Shown one piece after another: positions 24,009 through 32,476 of a stretch of 60,299 nt of DNA. Made by a program: the position numbers and the translations under genes. This DNA comes from Treponema sp. (GTDB lineage: Bacteria; Spirochaetota; Spirochaetia; Treponematales; Treponemataceae). The notes beneath the pieces were generated by a model. It ran no database searches and had not been told where the DNA came from. It saw nothing but the letters and a program-made list of their open reading frames with translations. Numbering within the stretch: position 1 is the stretch's first letter; every line of letters begins with the position of its first letter. The stretch is from the NCBI GenBank assembly GCA_024682655.1, contig JAIKYZ010000110.1, positions 1 to 60,299 on the forward strand. Direction: 5' to 3'.

Positions 24009-26582
24009 ATGAAAAGATTTAATATCGTAATTTTTTCAGTTATCACAGCGACAGCTTTTTTAGCTTGTTCACTTGAGATTCCAAAGAAAGTTTCTGTAAA
24101 AACTGATGCTGAATATAATTTTAGTATTGGAGATGTAGAAAACGACAGTCTTTCAGAAAATTTCAAGCCAAGTGAGTTATTTGCTTCTGTCGAAGGTGCT
24201 GAAGTTTTAGATTATTGCCCAGATGGCGACGAAACTCTTCAGCAGTTTTTATTACAAATGCCTATTACATCAATTCCAATTGACTTTTCTTCATATTTTG
24301 ATTCTCTGGATCTTTCTGGACAGATTTCAAATATGTCCTTTAGTCAATCAATGACAGTCCCATCTTCTTTGACCCAACCACATAGTCAGGCTTTAGATTT
24401 GGATTCTATCAATGATGCAATTAATGCGGGTGTTACTATTCTTGGTAGTGTTACAACAAGTGACGCTGCAATTTCTTATGCAATAGATAATGGTCAATCA
24501 GGAACAGATTTTACTTCCATTGAATATGAGTCAGGTTATATGACAATCAGTCAAGCTCCTTCTTATACAATTACAGATGGTACAACAGTTACTCTTACTT
24601 TTGCAGATTCATCTACAGTAGAGGGTACTTTCTCTAATGGTTCTACAAGCTTGGATATGTCAGGCAAAACAGTTACAAAAACTGGCATGAAGATTAAATT
24701 CTCTGCTTGCCAAGGTGCCGTTTATGCAGGAGCTATGTCTTCTGACTCACAGATTAAGGAAGCTGTAGGTGTTACAGTCGACTCTGGTGCTGTTAATATC
24801 ACTGTGGATGCCTTTACAATTGAACAGGGCTCTTCTTTAGGTTATAAATCTTGTACCGTTGGGGAAGGAGATTTAAATGTTAGCCTTACTACTCCAGACA
24901 GCTGGTCAGGACTTACTGTAGAGTACCAAATTGCTACTAGCGGTGGTCTTGAAATTACTGATGATACACTTGGAAGTTCTAATAATGCTAAAACAATTTC
25001 TCTTGATGGCAAAACTTTACTTCCAGAAGATATTACTGTAACTCCTACAATTAAGGCTTCCCTTTCAAATGCCACAATTAATTTTGAAGAAGAAATGACA
25101 GTAAGTATGCAGGCTGCAATTACAACAATTTCTTCTTTGACTGCAGAAATTTCAAGCGAAGGCTTTACACCAACAATCAGTTCAAGTAATGAGCTTCCTT
25201 CAGGAATGATGAATTATATTTACTCAATTTTATTTGCAAAATGTGGACTTAAAGGAAAGTACACAAACTCATTACCTGATGGAAATACAGTTACTTTTAC
25301 TACTAATTGTGATTTCTTTGGCCTTTCAAATAAAGTAAGTACACTTGCAGGTGGAAAAACTGACGAGGAATTAACAATTACAAGTACAAATCGTGAAATT
25401 GTATTGGGAAGTGAAGCTGGTCAGTATGATTCAATTGATTTCTCTGCAACAATTGCTTTACCAGGTGCCGATTCTTCTAATCCAAATCAGTTTACAATTA
25501 CAAATGTAGAAGTTGGTGAGACTTATACAATCGCTGTTGAACTTGAACCTGTCCTTGACTGGTCAGAAATGAAAATCAAAACTGAAAATGCCGCTCCTGC
25601 TCAAAGTCAGCAGATTTCTACAGGAATGAATATTGTTAGTCTTTTCAGTTCTTTTGAATCTACTTTGGGCGATAATTCTTTCTCAGGAAAATTCAAAATC
25701 GACAGTCTTCCAGTTTATCTTTACATTGTAAAACCAGAACTTTCTTTGCTTGATGAACTTTGTTTTGACGGTAGCTTAAAGGCTTACTATGCTACTCAGG
25801 CAGAGGATGGAACTATTACACAGGTAACTGCCGCAGGTGGTGAAGTTACTTTGGCTAACAGTGAAGGCAATGGTTTTGAATTTGTAGATTCAATGCCAGA
25901 TTATGCAAAAAATTCTGACGGGGTTGTAATAAAAGATATTTCAAATTATGACTGCAGTGCCAAAGCTGATTTTGCACCTCTTTCTTATGATGTAAATGCA
26001 ACAGATGATAGTTTTGTCTTTGTTGATTATGACTTACAGTTAGCTTCTTCTAGTGGTGATGATTATATTACAATTACCAAAGATGCTTTAGAAAATTCTA
26101 CATCATCTTCTTCAGAAATTGCAATTAATGCTGTTATTGCTCTTCCACTTAAAGTAACTACAACAGATGATATTTCATTTGATTTACTTGCTCTTACTAA
26201 TAACAATGGTGGAGATATATTTGGAAGAACTTCGGCTCCAGATTTGGGAGAAATGCAGGAATGGCTTGAAGCAATTGAAGAAGTAAAACTTTCTTATGCA
26301 ATTACCGATAAACCATTTTATTCAGATCCATCTATGAAACTTTATATCAATTTGAATGATGGTGGAAATACTTATAATCTTAGTGAAGATACTTTGGTTT
26401 TAAGCGATGATGCTGTAGAAAGTCTTTTGCAGTATCCATGTAGACCAGAGGTTAAAATTAATATTGATAGCGGAACCGTATTTAAGATTCCTCGAACTAT
26501 GAAGATTGGCGCTCATATTAATCTTTCTTTAAAGACTAATGGCGACAAGGCTATCACAGTTTACGAAGCAGGAGGCAACTAA
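24009..26582 (+). CDS. Large lipoprotein of unknown function (857 aa)
   Basis: The N-terminus is a lipoprotein signal peptide with lipobox FLAC (Cys20). The remaining protein is Ser/Thr/Asp-rich and beta-strand-rich with no motif I recognise. It appears to contain repeated domains of about 150-200 residues with alternating hydrophobic strands, and it may be a surface-exposed or periplasmic partner of the next gene product. TATAAT (23992-23997) and GGAGG (23998-24002) both lie just before the ATG; a transcript from this -10 would begin about 5 nt from the ATG. Its stop codon overlaps the next start by one base (TAATG), which implies tight co-translation. Confidence 0.75.
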   Translation: MKRFNIVIFSVITATAFLACSLEIPKKVSVKTDAEYNFSIGDVENDSLSENFKPSELFASVEGAEVLDYCPDGDETLQQFLLQMPITSIPIDFSSYFDSLDLSGQISNMSFSQSMTVPSSLTQPHSQALDLDSINDAINAGVTILGSVTTSDAAISYAIDNGQSGTDFTSIEYESGYMTISQAPSYTITDGTTVTLTFADSSTVEGTFSNGSTSLDMSGKTVTKTGMKIKFSACQGAVYAGAMSSDSQIKEAVGVTVDSGAVNITVDAFTIEQGSSLGYKSCTVGEGDLNVSLTTPDSWSGLTVEYQIATSGGLEITDDTLGSSNNAKTISLDGKTLLPEDITVTPTIKASLSNATINFEEEMTVSMQAAITTISSLTAEISSEGFTPTISSSNELPSGMMNYIYSILFAKCGLKGKYTNSLPDGNTVTFTTNCDFFGLSNKVSTLAGGKTDEELTITSTNREIVLGSEAGQYDSIDFSATIALPGADSSNPNQFTITNVEVGETYTIAVELEPVLDWSEMKIKTENAAPAQSQQISTGMNIVSLFSSFESTLGDNSFSGKFKIDSLPVYLYIVKPELSLLDELCFDGSLKAYYATQAEDGTITQVTAAGGEVTLANSEGNGFEFVDSMPDYAKNSDGVVIKDISNYDCSAKADFAPLSYDVNATDDSFVFVDYDLQLASSSGDDYITITKDALENSTSSSSEIAINAVIALPLKVTTTDDISFDLLALTNNNGGDIFGRTSAPDLGEMQEWLEAIEEVKLSYAITDKPFYSDPSMKLYINLNDGGNTYNLSEDTLVLSDDAVESLLQYPCRPEVKINIDSGTVFKIPRTMKIGAHINLSLKTNGDKAITVYEAGGN

Positions 26583-27793
26583 TGAAAAAGTTTCTTTCGA
26601 TATTATTTATAACTGCAGCCTTATCCAGCTCAGTTTTTGCTAATTTTTTCTCAAATAGAATCTTTGAAGTGGTGATTGATGTTCCTGCAGGTCTTTCTAA
26701 TAATACTTTTGCTATCTTTGATTATCTAAAAGAAGATTTGGTAATTGATTTAAGCGAAATGGCCAGCAAGATGCCGGAAAGTGGATTTAATATGTCTTTT
26801 GCTGTAAATCCAAGTATTTCTACTAACCTTTATCTGCCAATTTGCGATATATGTATCAAAAACGGACTTGAAGGAAGCGGAACATTTGGAATATCTAAGG
26901 ATCTTTTTGAATTCATTTGTACAGGAAATGAACTTGGTGAAGAAATAAAAGTTGAAGGTAAAGTTTCTGGCGATATATTCGCTTATACTGAAGCAAAAGT
27001 TTCTTTCCCTGTAAAAGATTTTGATGTAACTATTGTACCTACACTGTTTATGCCAGTTGCTCATGTCTTTTCAAATGGAATTGGAGTTTCTTTCCAAAAC
27101 ACAGAAGATGGAGATGTTATAGCTGATGTAAATGGAGCTGTCAATGTATATGCCAACGCTAGCCTGGATAATCAGGATGTAAGTCAGATAACAGCTAATC
27201 TTCTTCATTCCTTTGGTTTTGACCTTGGCGGTTCTGTAACTTACCGACTCTTTGATTTTGTTGACCTTACAGGTTATATAAGAATGCCAATTGTTCCTGG
27301 ACGTTTTGCCTATGCTAATCAGTCTACTGTAAGTATGCATTATGTTACAAATATACAGGCTTTAACTAGCGGTGAATCTTCTAGTGAAAATCAGGCTTTT
27401 CAATTTACAAGTGGAGAGTGGAATAGTACAGATTATAAAATCAACCGTCCATTCAAACTTAATGCTTCTGCTGCAATTCAGCCACTTGGAAGTTTGTTAA
27501 ATCTTAAAGGTCTTTTTGGTTTTGCTGTAAAAAATCCTTTCTCTGATGTAGAAGGAGAAGCTCTGGTATATCCAGAATATTATCTTGGGGCAACTGTAAG
27601 TCTCTTTGATATTATTAAGACTTCTATTTCTTCAGAATATACAGATCAGATTTTTAAACAGCAGCTTGTATTTGTTGCAAATGTTAGATTTATAGAATTA
27701 GATACAGGTGTTTCTTTCCAGTCATCTAATTTTACAAGTAGTTTTAGAGCAGCCGGTTTTGGTGCCTTTGTAACATTTATAATGGGATTCTAG
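26582..27793 (+). CDS. Predicted outer-membrane beta-barrel protein
   Basis: This 403-residue protein has a cleavable signal peptide (about residues 1-20, 'ALSSSVFA-N') and is made of amphipathic beta strands with many aromatic ends. It finishes with 'FGAFVTFIMGF', a C-terminal phenylalanine strand typical of barrels inserted by the Bam machinery. Internal strands such as 'FDLGGSVTYRLFDFVDLTGYI' alternate polar and apolar residues. No family was recognised. It overlaps the upstream lipoprotein gene by one base, so the two probably form an outer-membrane barrel/lipoprotein pair. A strong terminator follows. Confidence 0.75.
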   Translation: MKKFLSILFITAALSSSVFANFFSNRIFEVVIDVPAGLSNNTFAIFDYLKEDLVIDLSEMASKMPESGFNMSFAVNPSISTNLYLPICDICIKNGLEGSGTFGISKDLFEFICTGNELGEEIKVEGKVSGDIFAYTEAKVSFPVKDFDVTIVPTLFMPVAHVFSNGIGVSFQNTEDGDVIADVNGAVNVYANASLDNQDVSQITANLLHSFGFDLGGSVTYRLFDFVDLTGYIRMPIVPGRFAYANQSTVSMHYVTNIQALTSGESSSENQAFQFTSGEWNSTDYKINRPFKLNASAAIQPLGSLLNLKGLFGFAVKNPFSDVEGEALVYPEYYLGATVSLFDIIKTSISSEYTDQIFKQQLVFVANVRFIELDTGVSFQSSNFTSSFRAAGFGAFVTFIMGF

Positions 27794-27814
27794 AAATACT
27801 TTTCTAAGTAAGAT

Positions 27815-27858
27815 AAAGCCGTCTTTTATCAGTAAATGGTAGGAGACGGCTTTTCGTT
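27815..27858 (+). terminator. Intrinsic terminator after the beta-barrel gene
   Basis: Perfect 10-bp arms AAAGCCGTCT (27815-27824) and AGACGGCTTT (27844-27853) are followed by a T-rich tail interrupted by CG. Confidence 0.85.
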
Positions 27859-27865
27859 TTTAAAA

Positions 27866-27894
27866 TTGACGACATCTTATACTTTTAGTAAAAT
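27866..27894 (+). promoter_or_regulatory. Sigma70-type promoter of nfnAB
   Basis: TTGACG (27866-27871), a 17-bp spacer and TAAAAT (27889-27894) make a near-consensus promoter. Transcription would start near 27901, giving a ~26-nt leader with AGAAGGG before the ATG. Confidence 0.8.
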
Positions 27895-27926
27895 AAGAAA
27901 TCTACGTTTTTTAAGAAGGGCATAAG

Positions 27927-28781
27927 ATGTTTAAAATTATCGAAAAGAAACAGCTTTCTTCCAACGTTTTCTATATGAGAGTAAATGCTCCAGAAATCGC
28001 AAGAAATAGAAAAGCTGGCCAGTTTGTTATCGTTCAGGTTGAAGAAGAATTTGGTGAACGAATCCCATTAACAATTGCAGATGGCAATGCAGAAGAAGGT
28101 TGGATTGCTTTAGCATTTCAGCCAGTTGGGGCCTCTACTTTTAAGCTTTCACTAAAAAATGAAGGTGATTGTCTTCCTGCAATTTTAGGACCATTAGGAA
28201 ATCCTTCTGTAATTGAAAAATATGACCGTCCTGTTCTTGTTGTTGGTGGTGGATTTGGTGTTGCACCTTGTTATCCAATCGTTCAGGCTCACAAGGCTGC
28301 CGGAAATAAAGTTGTAATGGTAATTGCCGCCCGTACAAAAGATTTAATTATTTACGAAGAAGAAATGAAGGCTATAGCCGACGAAGTAATCATTATGACA
28401 GATGATGGTTCTGCCGGTCGTAAAGGAGTTTCTACAATTCCTGTAAAAGAAATGTGCGAAAGTCAGTGTCCACCTGCAGAAGTTATTGCAATTGGTCCTC
28501 CAATCATGATGAAATTCTGTGCTCTTACAACTAAAGAATATGGAATTAAAACAACAGTTTCTTTAAATACAATTATGATTGATGGAACTGGTATGTGTGG
28601 TGGTTGTCGTGTGTCTATCGGCGGCCAGACAAAGTTCGTTTGTGTTGATGGTCCAGAATTTGATGCTCATCAAGTTGACTGGGATAATATGATGATGCGT
28701 ATGAAATCATTTAAGGCTCGTGAACAGGCTGATGATCATAAGTGTCGTATGATGGCTCAAGCAGAAGCCTTATCAAAATAA
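27927..28781 (+). CDS. nfnA: NADH-dependent ferredoxin:NADP+ oxidoreductase, small subunit
   Basis: The 284-residue flavoprotein has a ferredoxin-NADP reductase fold: an FAD-binding barrel at the N-terminus ('GERIPLTIAD'), a nucleotide-binding domain ('RPVLVVGGGFGVAPCYPI'), and a C-terminal 2Fe-2S cluster loop 'GTGMCGGCRVSI...FVCVDGPEFDAHQVDW' with the conserved cysteines. This is the pattern of NfnA, which with NfnB performs electron bifurcation between NADH, NADP and ferredoxin; older annotations call it sulfide dehydrogenase subunit or dihydroorotate dehydrogenase electron-transfer subunit. nfnB follows 23 bp downstream, which supports the assignment. A near-consensus promoter precedes it. 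Confidence 0.88.
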   Translation: MFKIIEKKQLSSNVFYMRVNAPEIARNRKAGQFVIVQVEEEFGERIPLTIADGNAEEGWIALAFQPVGASTFKLSLKNEGDCLPAILGPLGNPSVIEKYDRPVLVVGGGFGVAPCYPIVQAHKAAGNKVVMVIAARTKDLIIYEEEMKAIADEVIIMTDDGSAGRKGVSTIPVKEMCESQCPPAEVIAIGPPIMMKFCALTTKEYGIKTTVSLNTIMIDGTGMCGGCRVSIGGQTKFVCVDGPEFDAHQVDWDNMMMRMKSFKAREQADDHKCRMMAQAEALSK

Positions 28782-28804
28782 GTCAGCAAATAGGAGCTTT
28801 TAAA

Positions 28805-30280
28805 ATGTCTATCGATGTAAAAGAACAATATGATAAAATCCAGGAAATCCTGAAAACTAACGGAAAACTTACTCCAAAAGACCGTAATTCTATTCCTCAG
28901 ATGGAAATGCCTACCCGTGATCCAAATACCCGCAAACGCGAAATGAAAGAAGTTGCCCTTGGATACACAGCAGAACAGGCAATTGTAGAAGCAAATCGTT
29001 GTTTACAGTGCGGAAAACCATTCTGTATGGAAGGTTGTCCAGTAAATATTAATATTCCATCTTTTATTGGATCAATTGCCAAAGGTGATTTTAAGGGCGC
29101 TATTGATACAATTAAAGAAACAAGTTTACTTCCTGCAATTTGTGGACGTGTTTGTCCTCAGGAAAAACAGTGCCAGGAAAAATGTACTGTAGGTAGAATC
29201 TGGAAGAGTGCAGAAAAATCAGTTTCTATTGGACGCCTTGAACGCTTTGTTGCTGACTGGGAACGCGAAAATGGTAAAGTTGATTTACCTCAGATTGCTC
29301 CTGCTACAGGAAAAAAAGTTGCAATTATTGGTGCCGGTCCTGCAGGTTTAACTGTTGCCGCTGATTGTGCCCGTGCAGGTCATGAAGTTACAGTTTTTGA
29401 AGCTTTCCATAAGGCCGGTGGTGTAATGATGTACGGTATTCCTGAATTCCGTCTTCCAAAAGATATAGTTCAAACAGAAATTAAAAACCTTGAAAAAATG
29501 GGTGTTAAGTTTGAATTAAACTTCCTTGTTGGTCGTACAAATACTTTGGAACAGCTTTTAACAGAAAAGAAATTTGATGCTGCCTTTGTTGGAACTGGTG
29601 CAGGTCTTCCAAAATTCTTAAATATTCCAGGTGAAAATTTAATTGGTGTTTTCTCTGCAAATGAATATCTTACTCGTGCAAACCTTATGAAAGGTTACGA
29701 TAAAGAACATGCCGCAACTCCAATTTACGAAGCAAAACATGTTGTAGTTTGTGGTGCAGGTAACGTTGCAATGGATGCCGCTCGTATGGCTTACCGTTTA
29801 GGTGCAGAACAGGTTGATATTGTTTACCGCCGTACACGTGCAGAAATGCCAGCCCGTCTTGAAGAAATCGCTCATGCCGAAGAAGAAGGTGTAAATTTCC
29901 GCTTCCTTGAAAATCCTGTTGAAGTTTTAGGAGATGAAGAAGGAAAAGTTCGTGGAGTTCGCTGTCTTTCTTATGAATTAGGTGAACCAGATGAATCAGG
30001 CCGCCGTTCTCCAATTGCAATTCCAGGTTCAGAACATGATGTTGAATGTGATGCTATGATTGTTGCTCTTGGAAATGGATCAAATCCACTCTTAGTTCAG
30101 ACAACTCCTGGCTTAAACGCAGATAAAAAAGGACATATCACAGTTGATGAAAATCAGGCTACTTCTCATACAAAAGTTTGGGCAGGTGGAGATATCGTTC
30201 TTGGAGCCGCTACTGTTATTCTTGCTATGGGTGAAGGTCGTAAGGCTGCCGCTGCAATCAATGAATATTTAGCAAAATAA
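28805..30280 (+). CDS. nfnB: NADH-dependent ferredoxin:NADP+ oxidoreductase, large subunit (GltD-like)
   Basis: This 491-residue protein carries two N-terminal 4Fe-4S motifs ('CLQCGKPFCMEGCPVNI' and 'CGRVCPQEKQCQEKC'), then an FAD-binding 'GAGPAGLTVA' and an NAD(P)-binding 'VVCGAGNVAMDAARMAYRLG' Rossmann domain. The same fold serves as glutamate synthase small subunit, but no glutamate synthase large subunit is present and the NfnA partner is adjacent, so NfnB is preferred. I placed the start at the ATG at 28805 (TAGGAG 10 nt upstream); a longer frame from 28742 would overlap nfnA. The complex probably supplies NADPH in this fermentative organism. A terminator follows. Confidence 0.9.
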   Translation: MSIDVKEQYDKIQEILKTNGKLTPKDRNSIPQMEMPTRDPNTRKREMKEVALGYTAEQAIVEANRCLQCGKPFCMEGCPVNINIPSFIGSIAKGDFKGAIDTIKETSLLPAICGRVCPQEKQCQEKCTVGRIWKSAEKSVSIGRLERFVADWERENGKVDLPQIAPATGKKVAIIGAGPAGLTVAADCARAGHEVTVFEAFHKAGGVMMYGIPEFRLPKDIVQTEIKNLEKMGVKFELNFLVGRTNTLEQLLTEKKFDAAFVGTGAGLPKFLNIPGENLIGVFSANEYLTRANLMKGYDKEHAATPIYEAKHVVVCGAGNVAMDAARMAYRLGAEQVDIVYRRTRAEMPARLEEIAHAEEEGVNFRFLENPVEVLGDEEGKVRGVRCLSYELGEPDESGRRSPIAIPGSEHDVECDAMIVALGNGSNPLLVQTTPGLNADKKGHITVDENQATSHTKVWAGGDIVLGAATVILAMGEGRKAAAAINEYLAK

Positions 30281-30298
30281 AAAGATTTTAGCTTAAAC

Positions 30299-30347
30299 AA
30301 AATCGTCAGTTACTTTTCCCCGCAAATATTAACTGGCGATTTTTTTT
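30299..30347 (+). terminator. Intrinsic terminator after nfnAB
   Basis: A 14-bp stem with one G-U pair (30299-30312 with 30330-30343) is followed by a run of eight T that overlaps the stem base. Confidence 0.85.
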
Positions 30348-30390
30348 ATTTAACAGTCACCAATCCTAAAGACTAGGGGTTAAAAGTACC

Positions 30391-30396
30391 GATAAT
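30391..30396 (+). promoter_or_regulatory. -10 box of the GerMN gene (leaderless start)
   Basis: GATAAT ends 6 nt before the ATG at 30403. No Shine-Dalgarno lies between, and the -35 region is poor. Confidence 0.4.
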
Positions 30397-30402
30397 AAAA
30401 GT

Positions 30403-31257
30403 ATGGCAAACAAAAAATCAAAAAAGAAAAAGAATAGCAACTTATTAGGCTTTGCTCTCGTAGCTTTATGTTTATTGTTGATTTTAATTATTTTTATGGT
30501 AAACAAAGATACCATAATTTCCAATCTAAAAGTAACAAAGTTTTTTGACAAAATTTTTGGTTCAACTCCAGAATTTGTAGAAAAACATGAAGTATTACCT
30601 CAAAAAGATAGTAATGAAAGTGTTAATGACACTGTAACTCTTAAGCTTCTTACTCCACAGAAAGAAAATTCCCCTCTAGAAGACTCACAAAGCTCTTCTG
30701 AGCCACTTTCCCCTCAAGTAGAGGAAGAAACCCTTCCAGAGCAAAAGGAAGCCCAGGAAATCAAGCAGGAAGCAAAAGAAGAGAAAAATGTAGAAAAGAC
30801 AGTAGAAAAGCCAAAAGAAGAAAAGAAAGTTTCTGCAAAAACAGAATTACAGGTTTGTTTTGTTTATGTAGATCCAGATGGCAGTGTTATCAGAAAGATT
30901 GTAAAAAAATCTGTGGCAAAAAATGATTCCCCTTTGGTAACTTCAATAAATCTTTTATTACAGGGGCCAGACACTTCAAAAAGAGAAGAAAAAGATTGTA
31001 TGACCTTAATTCCTCAAGGAAGTAAACTTTTGAGTGCCCGAGTTTCTGATGGTGTTGCTTATTTAAGTTTTAACGAAGATTTTATGGTGAACTCTTACGG
31101 GGTTGATGGTTATAGAAATCAACTTATGCAGATTGTTTACACCGCCACAGCTTTTTCAACTGTCAGCAGTGTTCAGTTTTTAATAGAAGGCGAAGTTGTT
31201 CCATATCTTAGTGAAGGTATTTGGATTGGTTCGCCTCTATCTCGTGGTTCTTTCTAA
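30403..31257 (+). CDS. GerMN-domain membrane-anchored protein
   Basis: The 284-residue protein has a basic N-terminus (KKSKKKKNSN), one transmembrane helix (about residues 14-34), a low-complexity Glu/Lys/Pro-rich linker (about 60-145), and a GerMN domain in the last ~135 residues. The domain shows 'VYVDPDGSVIRKIVKKS', 'LLLQGPDTSKREE', 'VSDGVAYLSFNEDFM' and 'TVSSVQFLIEGE'. GerMN domains occur in Bacillus GerM and in many cell-envelope proteins. It is probably periplasmic and envelope-associated; its partner is unknown. It is convergent with the next gene, with only 4 bp between stop codons and no terminator of its own visible. Confidence 0.85.
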   Translation: MANKKSKKKKNSNLLGFALVALCLLLILIIFMVNKDTIISNLKVTKFFDKIFGSTPEFVEKHEVLPQKDSNESVNDTVTLKLLTPQKENSPLEDSQSSSEPLSPQVEEETLPEQKEAQEIKQEAKEEKNVEKTVEKPKEEKKVSAKTELQVCFVYVDPDGSVIRKIVKKSVAKNDSPLVTSINLLLQGPDTSKREEKDCMTLIPQGSKLLSARVSDGVAYLSFNEDFMVNSYGVDGYRNQLMQIVYTATAFSTVSSVQFLIEGEVVPYLSEGIWIGSPLSRGSF

Positions 31258-31261
31258 AAAC

Positions 31262-32377
31262 TTAATTTGATTTGTAATTTTTTACGATTTTATCAAAGTA
31301 AGCTGGATTTTCTTCGTAGGCCTGCTGATAAGTAGAAATTGCAAAGTAATTAAAAGCGGTACTGTTTTCTGCAATAAATCCCTTTTTAGGCTGCAAAGAA
31401 GTAAGGAGTTTTACAGTCCAGACATAAGTTTCTGAATCAGACTGGAAAACTCTGCTTGTTAATTTATACTGGTACTTTCTTTCGGCATAAGATATCTCTG
31501 CAGATAATAAATCAACATAAGAATAATCTCTGCTCTGGAAAAATTTTCTTAAAAGGAAGATTTCATTTTTTATTCTATCTTGGGTCATAGCGGGAATCTG
31601 CGAAAGGGTAATCATTGAATCATCGCCAAGAAGCCAGAAATTTTCCATTTTCTGTTCCCAGTTTTCATCAAGAACTAAAGTCTGTTTATCATAATGCACT
31701 TTGTGATTTTTAAGACCTTTATTTTTTTTACTCTTTATCTGAGGAAGAATATTTAGATTTGTACTTATAGTAGAAGATTCTTCTGGAAATCCATAAAATT
31801 TATCAAAAGACTGATCTTGAGAAGATGTTAATTGTCCAAAGGTAGCCAATTGAAAAACCTTTTCTCCATTTCCGTTGATAATCTCTTTAATGTTAAAAAT
31901 TGGAACACTTGCATCATAAGTGATGGAAACATTGTCTCCAAACTGTGGATAATCCTGAGAAACAGAATAATCTCTTTTACTAATCACTTCTTCTTTTGAA
32001 CGTCGGGAATGGAATTCATAAAGAATGTCATGAAGATAATTTACTATATCGGTATCTTCTTTGTTTGGAAGAATTGTAGTAAGAATTCTTTCTCCAGTCA
32101 TTTCCAGGTAATCTTTTTCTGGATCGATTGAAACTAAAAGAGCAATTTGTTTTTCGGGCAGGTTATCTTTTTTACTTTTTGGAGCGGCATAGCGCAATTG
32201 TAGAGTGGAATCGTCGTAATAAAGGATTCCAATATAACTTTCCCTGGTAAAAGTATTGTCTTTGTAATAAACGTATTCTCCGGAATTATCTTGAATGAAA
32301 GATTCAAATCCAGGCATAGCAAAAATATTTGCAGTAAAAAGTGTAATTACAAGAATCAGTAAAGGTATTTTTTTCAT
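31262..32377 (-). CDS. Secreted protein of unknown function (371 aa)
   Basis: The ATG at 32377 is chosen because it is preceded by GAGGGGAATAAA and begins a clear signal peptide ('MKKIPLLILVITLFTANIFA'). The frame is open to 32449 but the added residues are unlikely to be translated. The mature part has no motif I recognise; it is rich in Tyr, Ser and charged residues, with segments such as 'VYYKDNTFTRESYIGILYYDD' and 'SADSETYVWTVKLL'-like strands. It is probably periplasmic and may be restricted to treponemes. It lies between the GerMN gene (convergent) and the proS terminator, so it is likely transcribed from the short gap at 32378-32476. Confidence 0.75.
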   Translation of the reverse strand: MKKIPLLILVITLFTANIFAMPGFESFIQDNSGEYVYYKDNTFTRESYIGILYYDDSTLQLRYAAPKSKKDNLPEKQIALLVSIDPEKDYLEMTGERILTTILPNKEDTDIVNYLHDILYEFHSRRSKEEVISKRDYSVSQDYPQFGDNVSITYDASVPIFNIKEIINGNGEKVFQLATFGQLTSSQDQSFDKFYGFPEESSTISTNLNILPQIKSKKNKGLKNHKVHYDKQTLVLDENWEQKMENFWLLGDDSMITLSQIPAMTQDRIKNEIFLLRKFFQSRDYSYVDLLSAEISYAERKYQYKLTSRVFQSDSETYVWTVKLLTSLQPKKGFIAENSTAFNYFAISTYQQAYEENPAYFDKIVKNYKSN

Positions 32378-32415
32378 TTTATTCCCCTCATATTTTATTA
32401 TATTGTATAAACAGC

Positions 32416-32458
32416 AAAAAAAAACGCAAACTGTCAGTAAAAAAGGCAATTTGCGTTT
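32416..32458 (-). terminator. Intrinsic terminator after proS
   Basis: Read on the minus strand, AAACGCAAA (32458-32450) pairs with TTTGCGTTT (32430-32422) and runs into nine T (32424-32416). It lies 18 bp beyond the proS stop codon. Confidence 0.85.
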
Positions 32459-32476
32459 ACAAAAGAAATAATTCTT

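Noticed and set aside
28742..28804. Upstream start of nfnB overlapping nfnA
   Set aside because: The ATG at 28805 has a ribosome binding site and gives the normal NfnB N-terminus.
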